A stretch of DNA of 64,000 nt from Cryptomeria japonica (lineage: Eukaryota; Streptophyta; Pinopsida; Cupressales; Cupressaceae): the NCBI RefSeq assembly GCF_030272615.1, contig NC_081412.1, positions 137,890,747-137,954,746 on the forward strand, given 5' to 3'. Below are positions 45,052-57,051 of the stretch, in pieces (within the stretch, counting starts at the first letter, position 1; the number at the start of each line of letters is the position of its first letter). The position numbers and the translations under genes were made by a program. The notes under the pieces were generated by a model. The model made no database searches and was not told where the DNA came from. It saw only the letters and a program-made list of their open reading frames with translations.

Positions 45052-45997
45052 ATGTAGAGGAAAATTGAACCACTGCAAAGTGTGGTCAAACCCCTTAAGG
45101 ACTCAATAAAATTTTCTCATCTTCAAGTAAACCTTTGGGGTTATTTAACCCCTAATTTTTCTCACTAGGATGGGAAAGTGTGAAAAACTATGCAGTGTTG
45201 ATAGAAAAAAAATTCCAACTATAGAGGATTAAAGTACAAACTATCAAGACTATTTGGATAAATTCACACACTCTATATCTAGGATGTACATGTGGGTCGA
45301 GGATGATGATACAATAGGCAAGTGTCTTGTACAAATGAGGTACCAAAATTTGTACCAGAGGGTACAAAATAACAAGTACTTTCTACTCTGCTATAGATAT
45401 GATGAAAACAACAAACTGGAAACTAAGAATATAAAATATTGATGAGCTGACAAGGAGAAGATATACTCACAAATGATTCAACTAATAAATTATCCAATGA
45501 ATATCACATTATTCCTTGTTAAACCAACATACATATGACCAATGCAAATTTTAGGTGGTAATGATAAGAGGTTTTCCACAATCAAACCCCCATTTTCATG
45601 TTTCCACCTGCATAGACAATCAGATAGATAGATTGGATAAACAATAATGGAATTAAAGAAAAATGATGCAACAAATGATACACTAAACTAGAGATATAAA
45701 ATGAGTAGTGTAATAAACAAGAGAAAAGAAACTTCCCTTCAACACTAAAACCTTAAATCTTTTTAAAGTGAGGAAAAGCATGGGTTTCTCAAGTTGATAG
45801 AGCTTTGCAGTGAGTGACAATGGTGATGTGATGGACAAACAAAAATGAGAGAAGCTATGAGAGATAGAGAGCATGAGAGTTCAAGAGTGTCTTTCAAATA
45901 CTAAATAATGCAAGAGAGAGAAAAACAAATAAAGACATAAAAGTTAGAGGGGACAATGAATTGAGTTGATGTCGATGGGTGTCAAAGGAGGTGTTAC
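45052..45997 (-). repeat. Putative 5' LTR of Ty3-type remnant
   Basis: The plus strand starts TGTAGAGGAAAATTG and ends AGGAGGTGTTACA, giving TG...CA with TGTA/TACA ends, 946 bp. The leader TTTTGGTGAACC adjoins the 45052 end on the minus strand. The outer end is chosen by its TACA terminus; no partner LTR is available to confirm it. Confidence 0.45.
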
Positions 45998-46230
45998 ACT
46001 ACCCAAATTAGCAAACTTGTGTAACATCCAAATGACCACCTTCAGTCTAAATATTTACAGGATGAATGCATGGAACGTTGTTGTCTCTACGACACATAGG
46101 AATCCATGAATAAATTAGCCCAAATGGTTGAGAGATCAGGAAAGACAAATGAAAATGTGAATTGAGCAAGCAGTTGAGGTGGAAGCTCATGACGTGGAAT
46201 TGGATGAATTATAGTTTATGACATTACATT

Positions 46231-46454
46231 TCTATTTCAAGTCTTAGTACAAGAAGCTTTTGGAAGAAGCTAAGGAATCTATAAGTAAGGAATTTATAAT
46301 AGAGAGAGGGAGGGATGGAGGTAGAATGGTGAGAGACCTAGATGAGGAGAGAAAGGTGAGACAAATAGAGAAAGATAGAGAGAGGCGGGTAATGAGATAG
46401 GGAGGGAGGGAGGGAGGGAGGAAGGGAGAGACCTAGAGAGGGGAGAGAGAGAAT

Positions 46455-46526
<72 letters not shown>

Positions 46527-46944
46527 GAGAGAAGAGGAGAGAGTTCAAAAAAGGAGTTGGGCAAGGGGGAAGGAGGGAGAACATTAGAGAGGTGACATAT
46601 AGAGGGGGCAAGAGAGGTGACTGAGACATAGACATAAAGAGAGTGATGATAGAGATAGAGGGGGATAGAGAGAGGTGGTAATGAAACATGGATGAAGATA
46701 TGTGGGTAGGTAGTGAGGGGAGAGGGAGAAAGCTAGAGAGGTGACAAAGATAGGGTGGGAGTCGAGAAGGAGGGAGGTAGAAATGGGAGGTACAGATGGC
46801 CATGAATAGTTTTTGCATATAAAAATAGTAAATATTTTGGGAATGGATAGATTGATATGTTATGGTCAATGAACTTTCTATTTCAAGTTTTAGTAAGTAG
46901 CTTTTGAAAGAAGCTAAGACACCTAGAAGTAAGGAATTTATAAT
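46231..46944. repeat. Purine minisatellite between 70-bp direct repeats
   Basis: Direct repeats at 46231-46300 and 46877-46944 share TCTATTTCAAG, GAAGCTAAG and AAGTAAGGAATTTATAAT. Between them lies a purine-rich stretch of AGAGAGG-, GGGAGGGAGG- and (GT)n(GA)n-type sequence (GT run about 46456-46479, GA run to about 46528). The Ser/Leu/Pro frame on the minus strand is an artefact. Confidence 0.85.
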
Positions 46945-47455
46945 CAGTGGCTTAATTTTTCATTTTTCATCGTTGAATGGTTATATGGATTCAATATAGA
47001 TACTCACTTTGTGCATTTAATTTCCCATTGTACTAATTTGGGATCCATAGTAAGTATTTTCAAAGCCAAACTTGTGTCTGCATCTATAAGAAAGTGGTAC
47101 AAGCTAATAAGATATAATTCATGGGATGCATAAGAGATTTTTTCATTGTCATCTACTTACATTCAAAAGCAAATTCCAGTGGACTAAGAGGAGAATGGGA
47201 TTATGAATTTGAGTTGTTTATGAGATATGGGTGTGAAGCAATGGACATTCCCAAGCTAAAACCTACTAATTCTATGTTGCTTGTAGTTTCTTCTCCCATC
47301 AGATAAGATCAAGTTGTTCTACTTTTAGAGTGAATTCACTATTTGATTGCGATCTACAATGAGTCCCTGTCCAAAATATTCCAAAATAGTTTCATGGAAG
47401 GAAAAGGGATAAGTACCCACTAAGGATATGAGTCTCTAAAATTATCTTTTGTATA

Positions 47456-48974
47456 TGATGCTCTGCAAAAAGGAATGTTAGGATATGTTAGGAAGACAAA
47501 CACAAACAAACAAGAAACAATCCAAGTGTTAGTGTTAGAAATCACAAATCAAAGACTATCCTAAGCAAGCATATCAAGAGAGACACAAAACACAAAATAG
47601 AAAGATTAACAAATCTAAGAAATGCAATAAGACATCTCCAAATTCCCTCCACCATGTTTGTAGCTACTCCTCCCTTGTTCCTCTCCTCTCCAAGTTCCCA
47701 AATGAGTGTAGCTCTCAGTAGCTTTTTGCACTATTTTGGATGTCTTATGGAGATTCAAGATTGACATGATTAATTATGCCAACACAAGTGTAAAGAAAAC
47801 TAGATATGAGATGTTATGTAATTAGCTAATGTTAATTTTAACCAAAAGATAATATGGACTATTATGCTAAAATGCTCTCTAAAATTCACTATAACTTAGA
47901 TGCATACAAGATTTCAAGATTATAGATGTGCTTGAGAATGCTTGAGGATTTTAAAATGAGGAATGTGAGCTCTATTTATAAGTAAAATGGAGCAATGGAT
48001 GGTTGAGATTGAGTAATCTCAACAAGGGTCAGGATTGATGGGTTTATGATCCATGTGAGTGCTTTCAATCCAATCCCAGGATGATAAATGTCAACAAGAG
48101 ATGGGTTGAGAGGAGAGGGAATAAGCATTAAATGATTGACATGATTTGAAGGTTAACTTGGGAGGTAAGGTTAATGTTGAGTTGAAAGAATAAAGTCATT
48201 ATCCAATAAATAATGTCTTTATCCAATGGATAAACTCTTGTGCAAGAGTTAGTGAGGATAACCATGGTCAAAGCAATAAATGCTTGAAGAGACCCATGAG
48301 TCAAATGAGGGTTGAGTTAGAGGTAAAGTCTCTGACCATGTGGGTGAGTTGAGTTAACCATAAATGGTTATGTAAGAGCCATTAATGGTCATGTAAGAGC
48401 CATTAGTGGTTTGGAAGACTTTAGGGGTTAGCTTGTTGAACACATAAAGCATTAAATGCTTTTCAAAGACTTTGAGGCTTTGAGAAGTGACTTCAAGTTG
48501 CTTAGGAATGTGACAATATTTAGGAAATGGGATTAGGCTAATTAGGAATGATTAGAAGAATTTAGAAAGTGGTTAGAAGGGTCTAGAAGGGGATTTAGGA
48601 TTGCAAGTGGGTTTGGTGGGTGGGGGAAAATAGGATTTTAATTAAAATAAAATTAATTTATTTCAATTGTGGTTGCAACTTGCATTTGTAGGAGAATGCA
48701 AGTGGGGGAGAGTAGTTTGGGGATTTTAAATAAATATTTATTTAAAAGAGGAAAGGGGGTTGAATTAAATAAATATGTTTTATTTATTTAATTGATTGTG
48801 AATTTGGTTTAATGAATTAATTTAAATAAATTGAATAATTTATTTAATTAACAAGAGAAGGGGTTGAGGATGAATTAATTAAATGTTAATTTAATTAACT
48901 GATTATTGATGGTTTATTAATCAAATAAATAGTAAATATTCATTTAATTAAATGGACAAATTTATGTGACTACA
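47456..48974 (+). repeat. Possible LTR-like segment
   Basis: About 1.5 kb running from TGATGCTCTG to GTGACTACA, with A/T-rich TTAATTTAATTAA blocks near its right end like those closing the dispersed repeat. Flanks GTATA and ATATA differ by one base, so a 5-bp duplication is only suggestive. There is no coding content. The interval 46945-47455 to its left shows only a 61-codon frame without motif. Confidence 0.3.
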
Positions 48975-49181
48975 ATATACAATACTGAATGATCATTGAT
49001 TGATGTAAAGTTAAACAATCTTCCTTTTATAGATTGCAATTTCTAGTGTAAGGGGAACATGAATGAATTCAAGAATTTCCTCCAATGGATTGGTGTGGTT
49101 GTTGATTTTGGAAAGGGATGTGAAATAATTGCCAAAATAGTCAAAATGAACACATAATTCAAAGTCATAACAAGGCTTATC

Positions 49182-50079
49182 TTTATGTATGATGAATTTT
49201 GAATCTATTGTAAACTCCTAATTAGCCCAACCACTAGCCTAGAATCTACAAAAACATTCAACAACACCAATGGAGCTCTAAATCAAATGCATGTAAATAA
49301 AATAAAGCAACATTTTACCTCATGCAAATGACAAACCTGACTACATTGTCCTCCTATCCTTTAAGATCTTGTGAATATGATGTATTAGCTTGAAACATCA
49401 AGCACTAGCACAATATGACATAAAGTAATGGAGTGTGGTTGATTGATGATCTCATAAAGATGATGCAATGATAATGAAAGAAATGGTGTAAGTTCTAGAG
49501 AAATTTTGGCATAATAGATATAAACTCAAGTTGTGGATTCTTATCAAATGAGTGGGAAATGCCTCTTTTATAGAAATCTTCAAGAGAATAAAGAGATTAG
49601 ATTTAAAATTTAAAAGATGAATGACCATGATTAAGAGGTTAAAGGAGAATCAATTGGATTAAAAGGTGCAAATGAGACGTAGAGATAAGATTAAGAGGTG
49701 GAAGGAGTGAATGGGATTAAGATGTTAATTTGAATGAAGGGATGATATTAATAGATGGGTTGACTTTTTGGTTCAATGAATATGGACATGTGACAAAGGA
49801 CAAAGTGAATGAAGATGAATAAGACAATTGTTACATGACTATGATTATAAATTATGATCCATGTGAACAAGTTGGAGGGCTAGGATTAGACATAAGAGGA
49901 TAATGAGTGAATTAAATAAATAATAGTATTTATTTAATTAATGGAGGAAAAAGGTGAGATTGAGAATAATAAAATAAATAATTAATATTTATTTAATTTA
50001 GGAAAGAAAAGGTTAATGAATTGATTAAATAAACAGAAATATTTATTTAATTAAGTGCAAACATTTTTAGGTGTCTACT
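49182..50079 (+). repeat. Dispersed repeat copy 2 (LTR-like)
   Basis: Second copy of the repeat at 5187-6080, same orientation, about 44 kb away, differing by scattered substitutions and short indels. It ends AGGTGTCTACT where copy 1 has AGGTTTCTACA. Neither copy shows a flanking duplication. Confidence 0.75.
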
Positions 50080-51363
50080 ATACACGTCTAAAATTAATTT
50101 AATTAATATTTAATTAATTTAAGCCTTCTCACATAATTAATTAATTTAATTGTATTAACCCCCTTCCTCTTAAGGTTAATTAAATCAAATTTAATTAGTC
50201 TTATCACTATAGTCTTATAATTAATTTATCAGAATTAATTATTTCCTATTCTTCTAAAAGTCACCTCAATCATTTTTTCTTCTAAATCTCTATTAGTTAA
50301 TTAATTTCAATTAACTAAGCTAACCATGTGATTCCTATAAATCACCCTTTCTAATCCTATCATCTAGCCTAATTAATCCACCTTAATCATGCTTATCATT
50401 ATCTCTCAATTTTATATTCCTCCACTCATTATCTCTCCTCATGCCACATCCTCCTAACTTTCTTACTTGCACTCTAATCACTCATTACACCACCTAATCA
50501 ATATTCTTAATGATTTGCACATCCCTAATCACCTTGATTAGAGATGAGTCAACTCTTTTCCATAAATGGCTTTCCCATCTCATCCTCCAACCTTAAATGC
50601 AACCCACTTTGATCCTTTCAAAGAAATTCAAATTCTTAGAATCTCCCCATGCCTCCTTTTCCCAAGGAATTTTTAATTCCTTTTCTCATTTAGTCTTCCC
50701 ACACATCTCTTATTTTGAAATTTTTAATTCCTCCTCCTTTCCCACAAAAAAAATTATTTTCTAATTTTTCTTCCCAAGGTACTTGGGAGCTCTTCCCCAT
50801 ATACTTGAGAAGTATGGAGACAAGATATGCCTTTATGAAAAATCTCTTGGTTCTCCCACCTTGTCCTCTCAATCCTCTCCCACTCTTTCTTTCAATCTCA
50901 ACCCTTCATTCCAAATCAATCTTGGCCTTCTATTTTGTTCTCCTCCAATCTATATATTGGAGTCTCTTCTCCTAAAAAAAATCCACTTCCATCATATTAT
51001 TATGCTGTCCATTTCATCCCTTGATCCACCTTTCAAGTAATTTCATGATGTCCATTTGCAATCCAAATCCATCCATGGCACCCTAATAATGCCAAAATCT
51101 TGACTTATCCATATCATCCATATTCATCATTATTTCCAATCCAATCTTGTTGTGTAGTGGAGAGCAATTCACAATCCTTCAACTAAGGAGCATATCAAGT
51201 GGAGCAACAAGGGTGCCTCTTCCACTTCATCAATCTCAATCTGAGGAACAAGAGAAGGTTTTGAAGGTATAATGGTTTATTTTAGGCAATTTTTGAATGA
51301 TTTTATGTTTATTTAGATTAAAACTAATCATTAGCATTCCCAAATTTTTTTGCTTGGTTTATT

Positions 51364-51384
51364 TTGGCACACTCAGTGGGACCC
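51364..51384 (+). promoter_or_regulatory. Primer-site leader of Ty3-type element
   Basis: TGGCACACTCAGTGGGACC, preceded by TTT, has the form of the leader directly after the 5' LTR in many plant Ty3-type elements (TTTGGC.C.C..GTGGG.C). It marks the left LTR end near 51360. Confidence 0.6.
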
Positions 51385-51459
51385 ACGTGCCTTGTCACTA
51401 GTCTTTTTTGTGCATTTTGAAGGATTTTAGTTGCAGGTTTCCAGTTCAGTGTTTGAGAC

Positions 51460-53230
51460 TGCATTTCAGCGTCTTCGATTTGCCGGATCGATGTCTATGC
51501 TCAGGGGAATCAACGTCTCCATTCAAATTTTAAAATTCTTGCTAATCATTTTTGCAGGCTTTCCTTGATCGACATTTCCATTTCATATTTCAATGTCTCT
51601 GCTATTCTAGTTTTTCTAATAGTTTCTTTACATTTTATCTTGTTTTTAATCAATTAAAAGAACAAAAACATTAAAATATCAGTTAAAAATATAAAAAATA
51701 TTTAAATTGGTAGTTAGTATTTTTAGTATTTTAATTTTTAACAGTAATTTAGATTTCTTGGGATAATTAGGTGATATTTTTGGGAAGTAGCGCTTTAGCA
51801 TCTGTGTTGTGGTTCGACATCTTTGCCGAACCTATTTTCTTGTTTCTGTTCAAATTTTGAATTTTCTTGAATTTTCCATGCTAACTATTTTCTGCAGACT
51901 GTGTTTCAACAATTGCACAGACAAGTAACGTCTGCGCTATGCTTCGACGTCTTTGTAGGTATAATATCCCTCTGAATTTTTAAATTTTAAATTTCAAATC
52001 TTTTTACCGTACTGTTATTTTTGTTTTAGTTACGAGCCTTATTTCAATGTCTGCACAGACGTTCGACGTATGTGCCTGCACTTCAACATCTACATTGGAG
52101 TAGTTAGAATTTCTTGTTATTGATCAAATTTTGAGTTTTGTAGGAACTCTCGTGTGTCCAAGACCACTTTTGTCAAACTAATAATTGGTTTTCTTGCAGC
52201 ACGCTTGCCAAATACTTACTTTTCCACTAGATTTAGTTTTATCTTTCTTTCTTTTTAGAGTAGACAACATATATATTTGTGGGACTAAAAAGAGCAAGTT
52301 TCTACCGTGTTTTTGTGCACTTGCACGTGTAGAGCGGTCCCATAGCTAACACACACTATCCTCTTCCCTTCATCTTCGTGGTCTTGGGTACATGAGAAAA
52401 GTGTTAGCGACACTCAATTTTTATTTTGTAGGTAGAGGGATTGTCCCCCCGAGAAGCCCATAAGGCTAGTGTGGGGAGAATGACCCAAGCGGTAATGGTC
52501 TTTTAGCCAAGTCACCTCTTAGTCGCTATATAAAACACATGGGATGAAATTCCTCATGATAGGTGCTAATTGCCTACCTATGCTAACTTCCCCTGTACCT
52601 GTGTTCTACAAGAAGGAAGCCTCCCGAGGGAGAGAGCGTACATGGACACCCGAAAGAGAGTCCCGTACTATGAACCTTGTTTTAGTAAGACAAAATCCTA
52701 CATTAGTGGTACAAGGGATGCATATCATACCTCAAAGTTACCTCTCATGTACCCACTCAAGATGAGACATGAATCCCTCAGTTAAAAGATTTCTGGATCT
52801 TTGGGTAAGACAATCTAGTATGCTTGAGAAGTGAGTGTCGTGGAGGGGAGCTAGTGCTACCAAAATCTCTATTTGTCCACTTGTTTGAGGTATCTCTTTG
52901 TGAGAGAGGCCCATCTAATGGTTTCCATTTTTCAGCCTAGGATGTATGTCTGATGTGTCTTCATTTACTTTTTTGATTGGGCTAATCTATGCCCCCCATC
53001 ACTTTCACACTTATTATAAAGCATTGTCATTGGCCAATGTGTCTCCATTATCTGATATTTTCTTGCCAAGAGTAGACAAAACTAAACATTTTTCCAATTT
53101 GACCAAGTTTGACCAAATTCCATTCAAATTTTTTATTTAAAACTGTCAAATTGTCCTTTAGTGTCTCCACCCTAAGAAAACTATACTTCAACGTCTTTGC
53201 TTCACTGTTTCAACGTCTCCTTCCTACTTC
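51460..53230 (+). repeat. Interspersed TTCAACGTCT motif array
   Basis: A short degenerate motif, roughly TTC(A/G)A(C/T)GTCT(C/T)TGC, occurs a dozen or more times in the leader: at about 51475, 51490, 51508, 51590, 51820, 51928, 51942, 52050, 52063, 52085, 53190, 53212 and 53232. It is dense in two blocks. No coding frame explains it. Confidence 0.6.
52440..52960 (+). other. GC-richer leader segment
   Basis: More balanced base composition than its surroundings. It contains GTTAGCGACACTCAA, GGTAGAGGGATTGTCC and two overlapping 71-73 codon frames (52544-52785), one with DTRKRVPYYEPCFS. It may be a conserved structured part of the Ty3-type leader. No protein family was recognised. Confidence 0.3.
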
Positions 53231-54204
53231 AATGTCTCTACCCTAGTTAGGTTTTCAGTTAGTTTCACTCATGCAGAATAAGACCAAATCACTCAAGCAT
53301 CCCAAGAAGTCAATTTACTGCCAAGTCAAGAATAAAAGCCCAGCTATAAGCAACTCCTCAAGCATCAAAAGTTTTTATACATCAATTGAGGACTCTTGTT
53401 GAAACATAGGACCTTCTTGCATCATTTCTATGAATACCTTCATGGTCATAATAATTATTTTTATGAGGAGTCTTTGAGAATCTACACTTTCCATCAAAGA
53501 TCAAGTTTATCCCAAAGGATTAATAGGAGTGTTCGCATTCCTTTGTCCAACTTGCCCCATCCTCAAAACACTTATTGAGTCACTTTCCATCTAAGGTAGT
53601 CTTTCTTCTTCTCACATTTTCTTTTCTTTGACCAATCCCTATTTCTTCCATAATCATTATCATCTTTTCCAAGGACTAGCATAATCAATCATCAACCTCA
53701 ATCAATCAACCAATCAATCAACCAATCAATTAAATCAACCTCCCAATCCAAGGTTAGCACTTTGCAAAGTCTTACTTAGGCCTTTTATCATTTGTCAAAT
53801 CCTTAATTATCCTTGTTCTTGAGAAAGAGTCTATCTCAAGTACCATACTTAATTAATCCTAATCATTTGGGTTGATCAAAACCCTAATCCTTTACCCTAT
53901 TTTTCTTAGGAACGAAGTCTATCCTAAGTAGAAAAAGGCTTGATCTAGTCTTAATCCAAGGTCTAAGTTTGGCCTAGCTTGGTTGTTATCTCGCTTTGTG
54001 GCCCACCCCATCTACGTCCTAATCCAAGGGCTAAGATATCATCTAATCAATATCGTCCTAATCCAAGGACCAATCCAATCAAATTAAATAAAACCCAATC
54101 CAATCCAATCAAACCAAATAAAATCCAAAGTTTCTAAGTCCTAATCCCCACCTTTCATCTCACATCTTGTCATCGTCTCTTGATCACTTTGATCCATATC
54201 ATCT

Positions 54205-55260
54205 TGTTGGCTTGATGATGATTGTAATGTATTCATTAGTTGTTGTCATTGATGAAACACTCTTACACACACATATGATTACATTGACTACCGGTGTAAC
54301 TTCAATTGGTTTACACTGTCAACCGCTATGTTTAAGGTTTATCCCTAACTGGTAATCTGTGTCAACCGGTATGTGCTTAAGAGACAACATGTGGCTACAC
54401 TAAGTAGGCATCAAAATGAAGATGAAGATGAAGATGGAGATCAAGCGGAAGATTCCAGAACAACGGTTCACATGTTTTGTTCCAACCGGTATTTGATTTT
54501 GTGATGAGTTACCAGCACCGTTTTCTTGGCAGTCATTTTTGTGATGAGTTATGATCACTTGTCTAGATACACTACACCTAGGAAATTGTGTTTTGATTTC
54601 CTTAGGCCAACATAAGATTTGAATGTCTATTTAAAGACATCTTAGTGAATCATTTGAAAGTGATAAAGAATGATGTTATGTGAATACTGATATGCATCTA
54701 TAGTGAAAGCTTTTGTTGAAGAGTGATAAGTGTGAAGGTGAAGAGTAGTGTTAAATGTACTTAGAATGATCTAATCAAGCAAGTATTGTGCTACTCAGAA
54801 CAAATCAAACCATTCTTGTTGTTTTCTAATCATTACAACAGAATCAAATCCCCTAACCGGGTAAGCTCTAACAAGGTGATCCATTAGTTTGGATTCTCAA
54901 ATCCTCCAACGAGGTTACTCCTAACAGGGTATAAGCTTCTAATCAAGCTTTGGGATCTCTAACAAGATTCTCTCCTAGCAGAGCACTTTGTAGACCTTAA
55001 CCGGTCAGTTATCTATTACTGTGGATAGTTAAATTGCGAGTTCCATCTCAATGTGGTTTTTACCTATTTGGGTTTTCCACGTATAAAATACTCATGTTAT
55101 GGTGGATGCTTTACTTTTTGTGGATGATGTTATATCATTTTGGATAGCATGTATTTTGTTTAAATGCTTGGTTAAGTTCATCTACTGGTTAGTATTTGAA
55201 GTAGTGTTTTATTTGGCATCACTGATTCACCCCCCCTCTTAGTGCTTTTCAAGTCCATCA
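54205..55260 (+). repeat. 5' LTR of copia-type element
   Basis: 1056 bp from TGTTGGCTTGATG to CAAGTCCATCA. It is rich in ACCGGT-type motifs (AACCGGTAT, CTACCGGTG, AACCGGGTAAG, TTAACCGGTCAG), with an (ATGAAG)n run near 54420. Confidence 0.95.
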
Positions 55261-55275
55261 ATTGCTATCAGAGCC
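55261..55275 (+). promoter_or_regulatory. Primer-binding site (initiator Met type)
   Basis: ATTGCTATCAGAGCC directly follows the 5' LTR. It matches the TGGTATCAGAGC complement of plant initiator tRNA-Met apart from C for G. Confidence 0.88.
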
Positions 55276-55322
55276 TAACTTATTTGAAGCCTAATCGCTT
55301 ATAAGGGAGTCTTGAAACTACC

Positions 55323-56597
55323 ATGGGGGACGAGAGCTACTTCGAGATGGCTAGAGAGCTAGAAGCTAGCAGAAATGAAGTTGAATCCCTTAGGGGCAAA
55401 CTGAAAGCTTCCCAAGTCAAAAGGAGAGAGCTATCTAAAAAACTGTTAGAAATATCTAATAATAGTTCTTCAGATGAAGCCAATATTGAAGCTTTAGCAG
55501 GAGAAGTTGAAAAGTTGAACGGTGAGAAACTGAATCTAAGAAGAGAGATAGAAGGTCTCACTATCCGCATGAGTCAGGAACTGGAAGCCAGAAAAGCTAC
55601 TGAAGATCTTATCAAGGAAAGAGATCAAGAGATTATAAAGATCAAACGGGAAAAATACACTATGCATGAGAACTTGATTGCTGAAACAGAAGAAAAGGAG
55701 AACCTAAAGCTAGATCTTGAGCTGGCATCATTTCTGAAAGAGAACTTGTCTAAGCATAATGGAGATCTCGTCAAAAAGCTTACTGAAGCCAATGAGAAAT
55801 TGGAGAAGTTCGTCAAAAGTTCTACCATGCTGGAAGAACAAATTCAATCACAGAGAATGAAGGGTGATATCTCTGGACTTGGTTTTCATACAACTGAAAA
55901 AGGTGAGTCCTCTGGTACAAAGAACAAAACTGCTCCTAAAGTCAATAAGACTATCGGTAAGAAGGTTTTTAAACTTGTCTACTTTGTTTGCCATAAGCCT
56001 GGTCATACTGCAAATTTTTGTAGAGGCAAACCTAACCAAAATGCAAATTACAATACTAATGCTAGGTATGTGTCAAGAAAGTTTGAAGGTCATTGCTTCA
56101 CTTGTGGAATGTATGGGCATAGACATGTTGAGTGCAGATATGGAGAAAACAATCCTGTACCACACATGCATCCTAGACCAAATGGTGACCGGATAAGGAA
56201 CTTTGATAACCGTGTAAACCTAAACTGACAAAGATCCTATGACAACCGATTTAGTCCATTCGAGATGGAAAAGGTAACAAATGTTATTTGTACCTTCTGT
56301 AATAACTTTGGTCATGTGGCTATAAACTGCAGAAGAAGAACATGAAGAGGAAATGCAGGACCTTGGAGATCATCTAGTATGGTCTGTTACCACTGCAACA
56401 AGCCGGGACACTTAGTAAAATTTTGTAGATCAAGAAATAGAAAACCGGTGAACTCTTTCAAGGATAAAAAAGGCAAGCAGAAAGTTGATGTTGAGGAAAC
56501 CAGAGAAGATATGATCAAATCTGGAAAAATAAAGGTGATGACTCGCCTGGAGAAGAAACTGTTTCTTCACCCAGTGAAGAGAACCCAACACTGGTGA
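55323..56597 (+). pseudogene. gag: coiled coil plus four zinc knuckles
   Basis: One frame of about 424 codons with two TGA stops (56226 and about 56342), each where CGA would fit. The ATG is in the favourable context ACCATGGGG, 48 bp after the PBS. Residues 1-185 are a heptad-rich coiled coil (MARELEASRNEVESLRGKLK, then IEALAGEVEKL). Four knuckles follow: YFVCHKPGHTANFC (first Cys replaced by Tyr), CFTCGMYGHRHVEC, CTFCNNFGHVAINC and CYHCNKPGHLVKFC. Expected role is RNA binding and particle assembly. The usual N-terminal gag (UBN2-type) domain of copia elements is absent. The last ~40 codons are read in a shifted frame. Confidence 0.82.
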
Positions 56598-57051
56598 TTT
56601 AAGCCTATTTTAACATGGCTAAGGGGAGCTTAATGGTAAAACATCTCCAGACCCCTTGTAAAATAAGCGAGCAAGAATTTTTGAATCATGAATTTTGGTG
56701 ACTTTTTGTTGACGTGTTATCAACCGTTATTTCACTTAAGCGGTGAAATTAGGGTTTGTAACCTAAAGTGTGAGAATTTATTGCAGTTGGTAAAAAGGGA
56801 TAAAAGAAAGTTATACTTTGTCTTTTCTTATCCTAAATCTTTCGAGAAAGAAATTTGAAGCGATTGCAGAGCTGAACAAGATTGTCTTGCTGTCAATTGG
56901 CAAAGTGTTTTGTGATTAGAGAAATCAAGTTGAATCGAAAGTTGCAGAGAGGCGAACGAGTGTGCATTTGGGCATTTCAATCGAGAAACGGAGCAATGTG
57001 CAAGAAACAAGTTATTTCTTTGTATATCGCTTCGAAACTTGTTTATCTAGA
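56598..57051 (+). other. Spacer between gag and novel frame
   Basis: Contains the tail of the gag-type reading in another frame (KHLQTPCKISEQEFLNHEFW, about 56640-56700). A UTR-like stretch follows, with AGGGTTTGTAACC, TTATTGCAG and pyrimidine-rich TCTTTTCTTATCC. No open frame crosses it. It could be the 5' leader brought in with a captured transcript. Confidence 0.35.

Larger units (their letters stand above)
39960..45997 (-). mobile_element. Ty3-type LTR retrotransposon remnant
   Basis: Minus strand. The putative 5' LTR is 45997-45052, with leader TTTTGGTGAACC just inside its CTACA end. A gag-like frame starts near 44913 and a retropepsin-like segment lies at 42413-43041, with degraded coding sequence beyond. 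A solo LTR with GACAC duplications splits it at 40540-41728. No RT, integrase or 3' LTR was found, so the downstream half is missing or unrecognisable. Confidence 0.68.

Noticed and set aside
46294-46869. 191-codon Ser/Leu/Pro protein on the minus strand
   Set aside because: It is the reverse reading of a GA/GGGA minisatellite, with no conserved motif.
50690-51040. Frames of 60-86 codons near 50.7-51.0 kb
   Set aside because: They fall in the pyrimidine-rich LTR-like segment, overlap on both strands and carry no motif.
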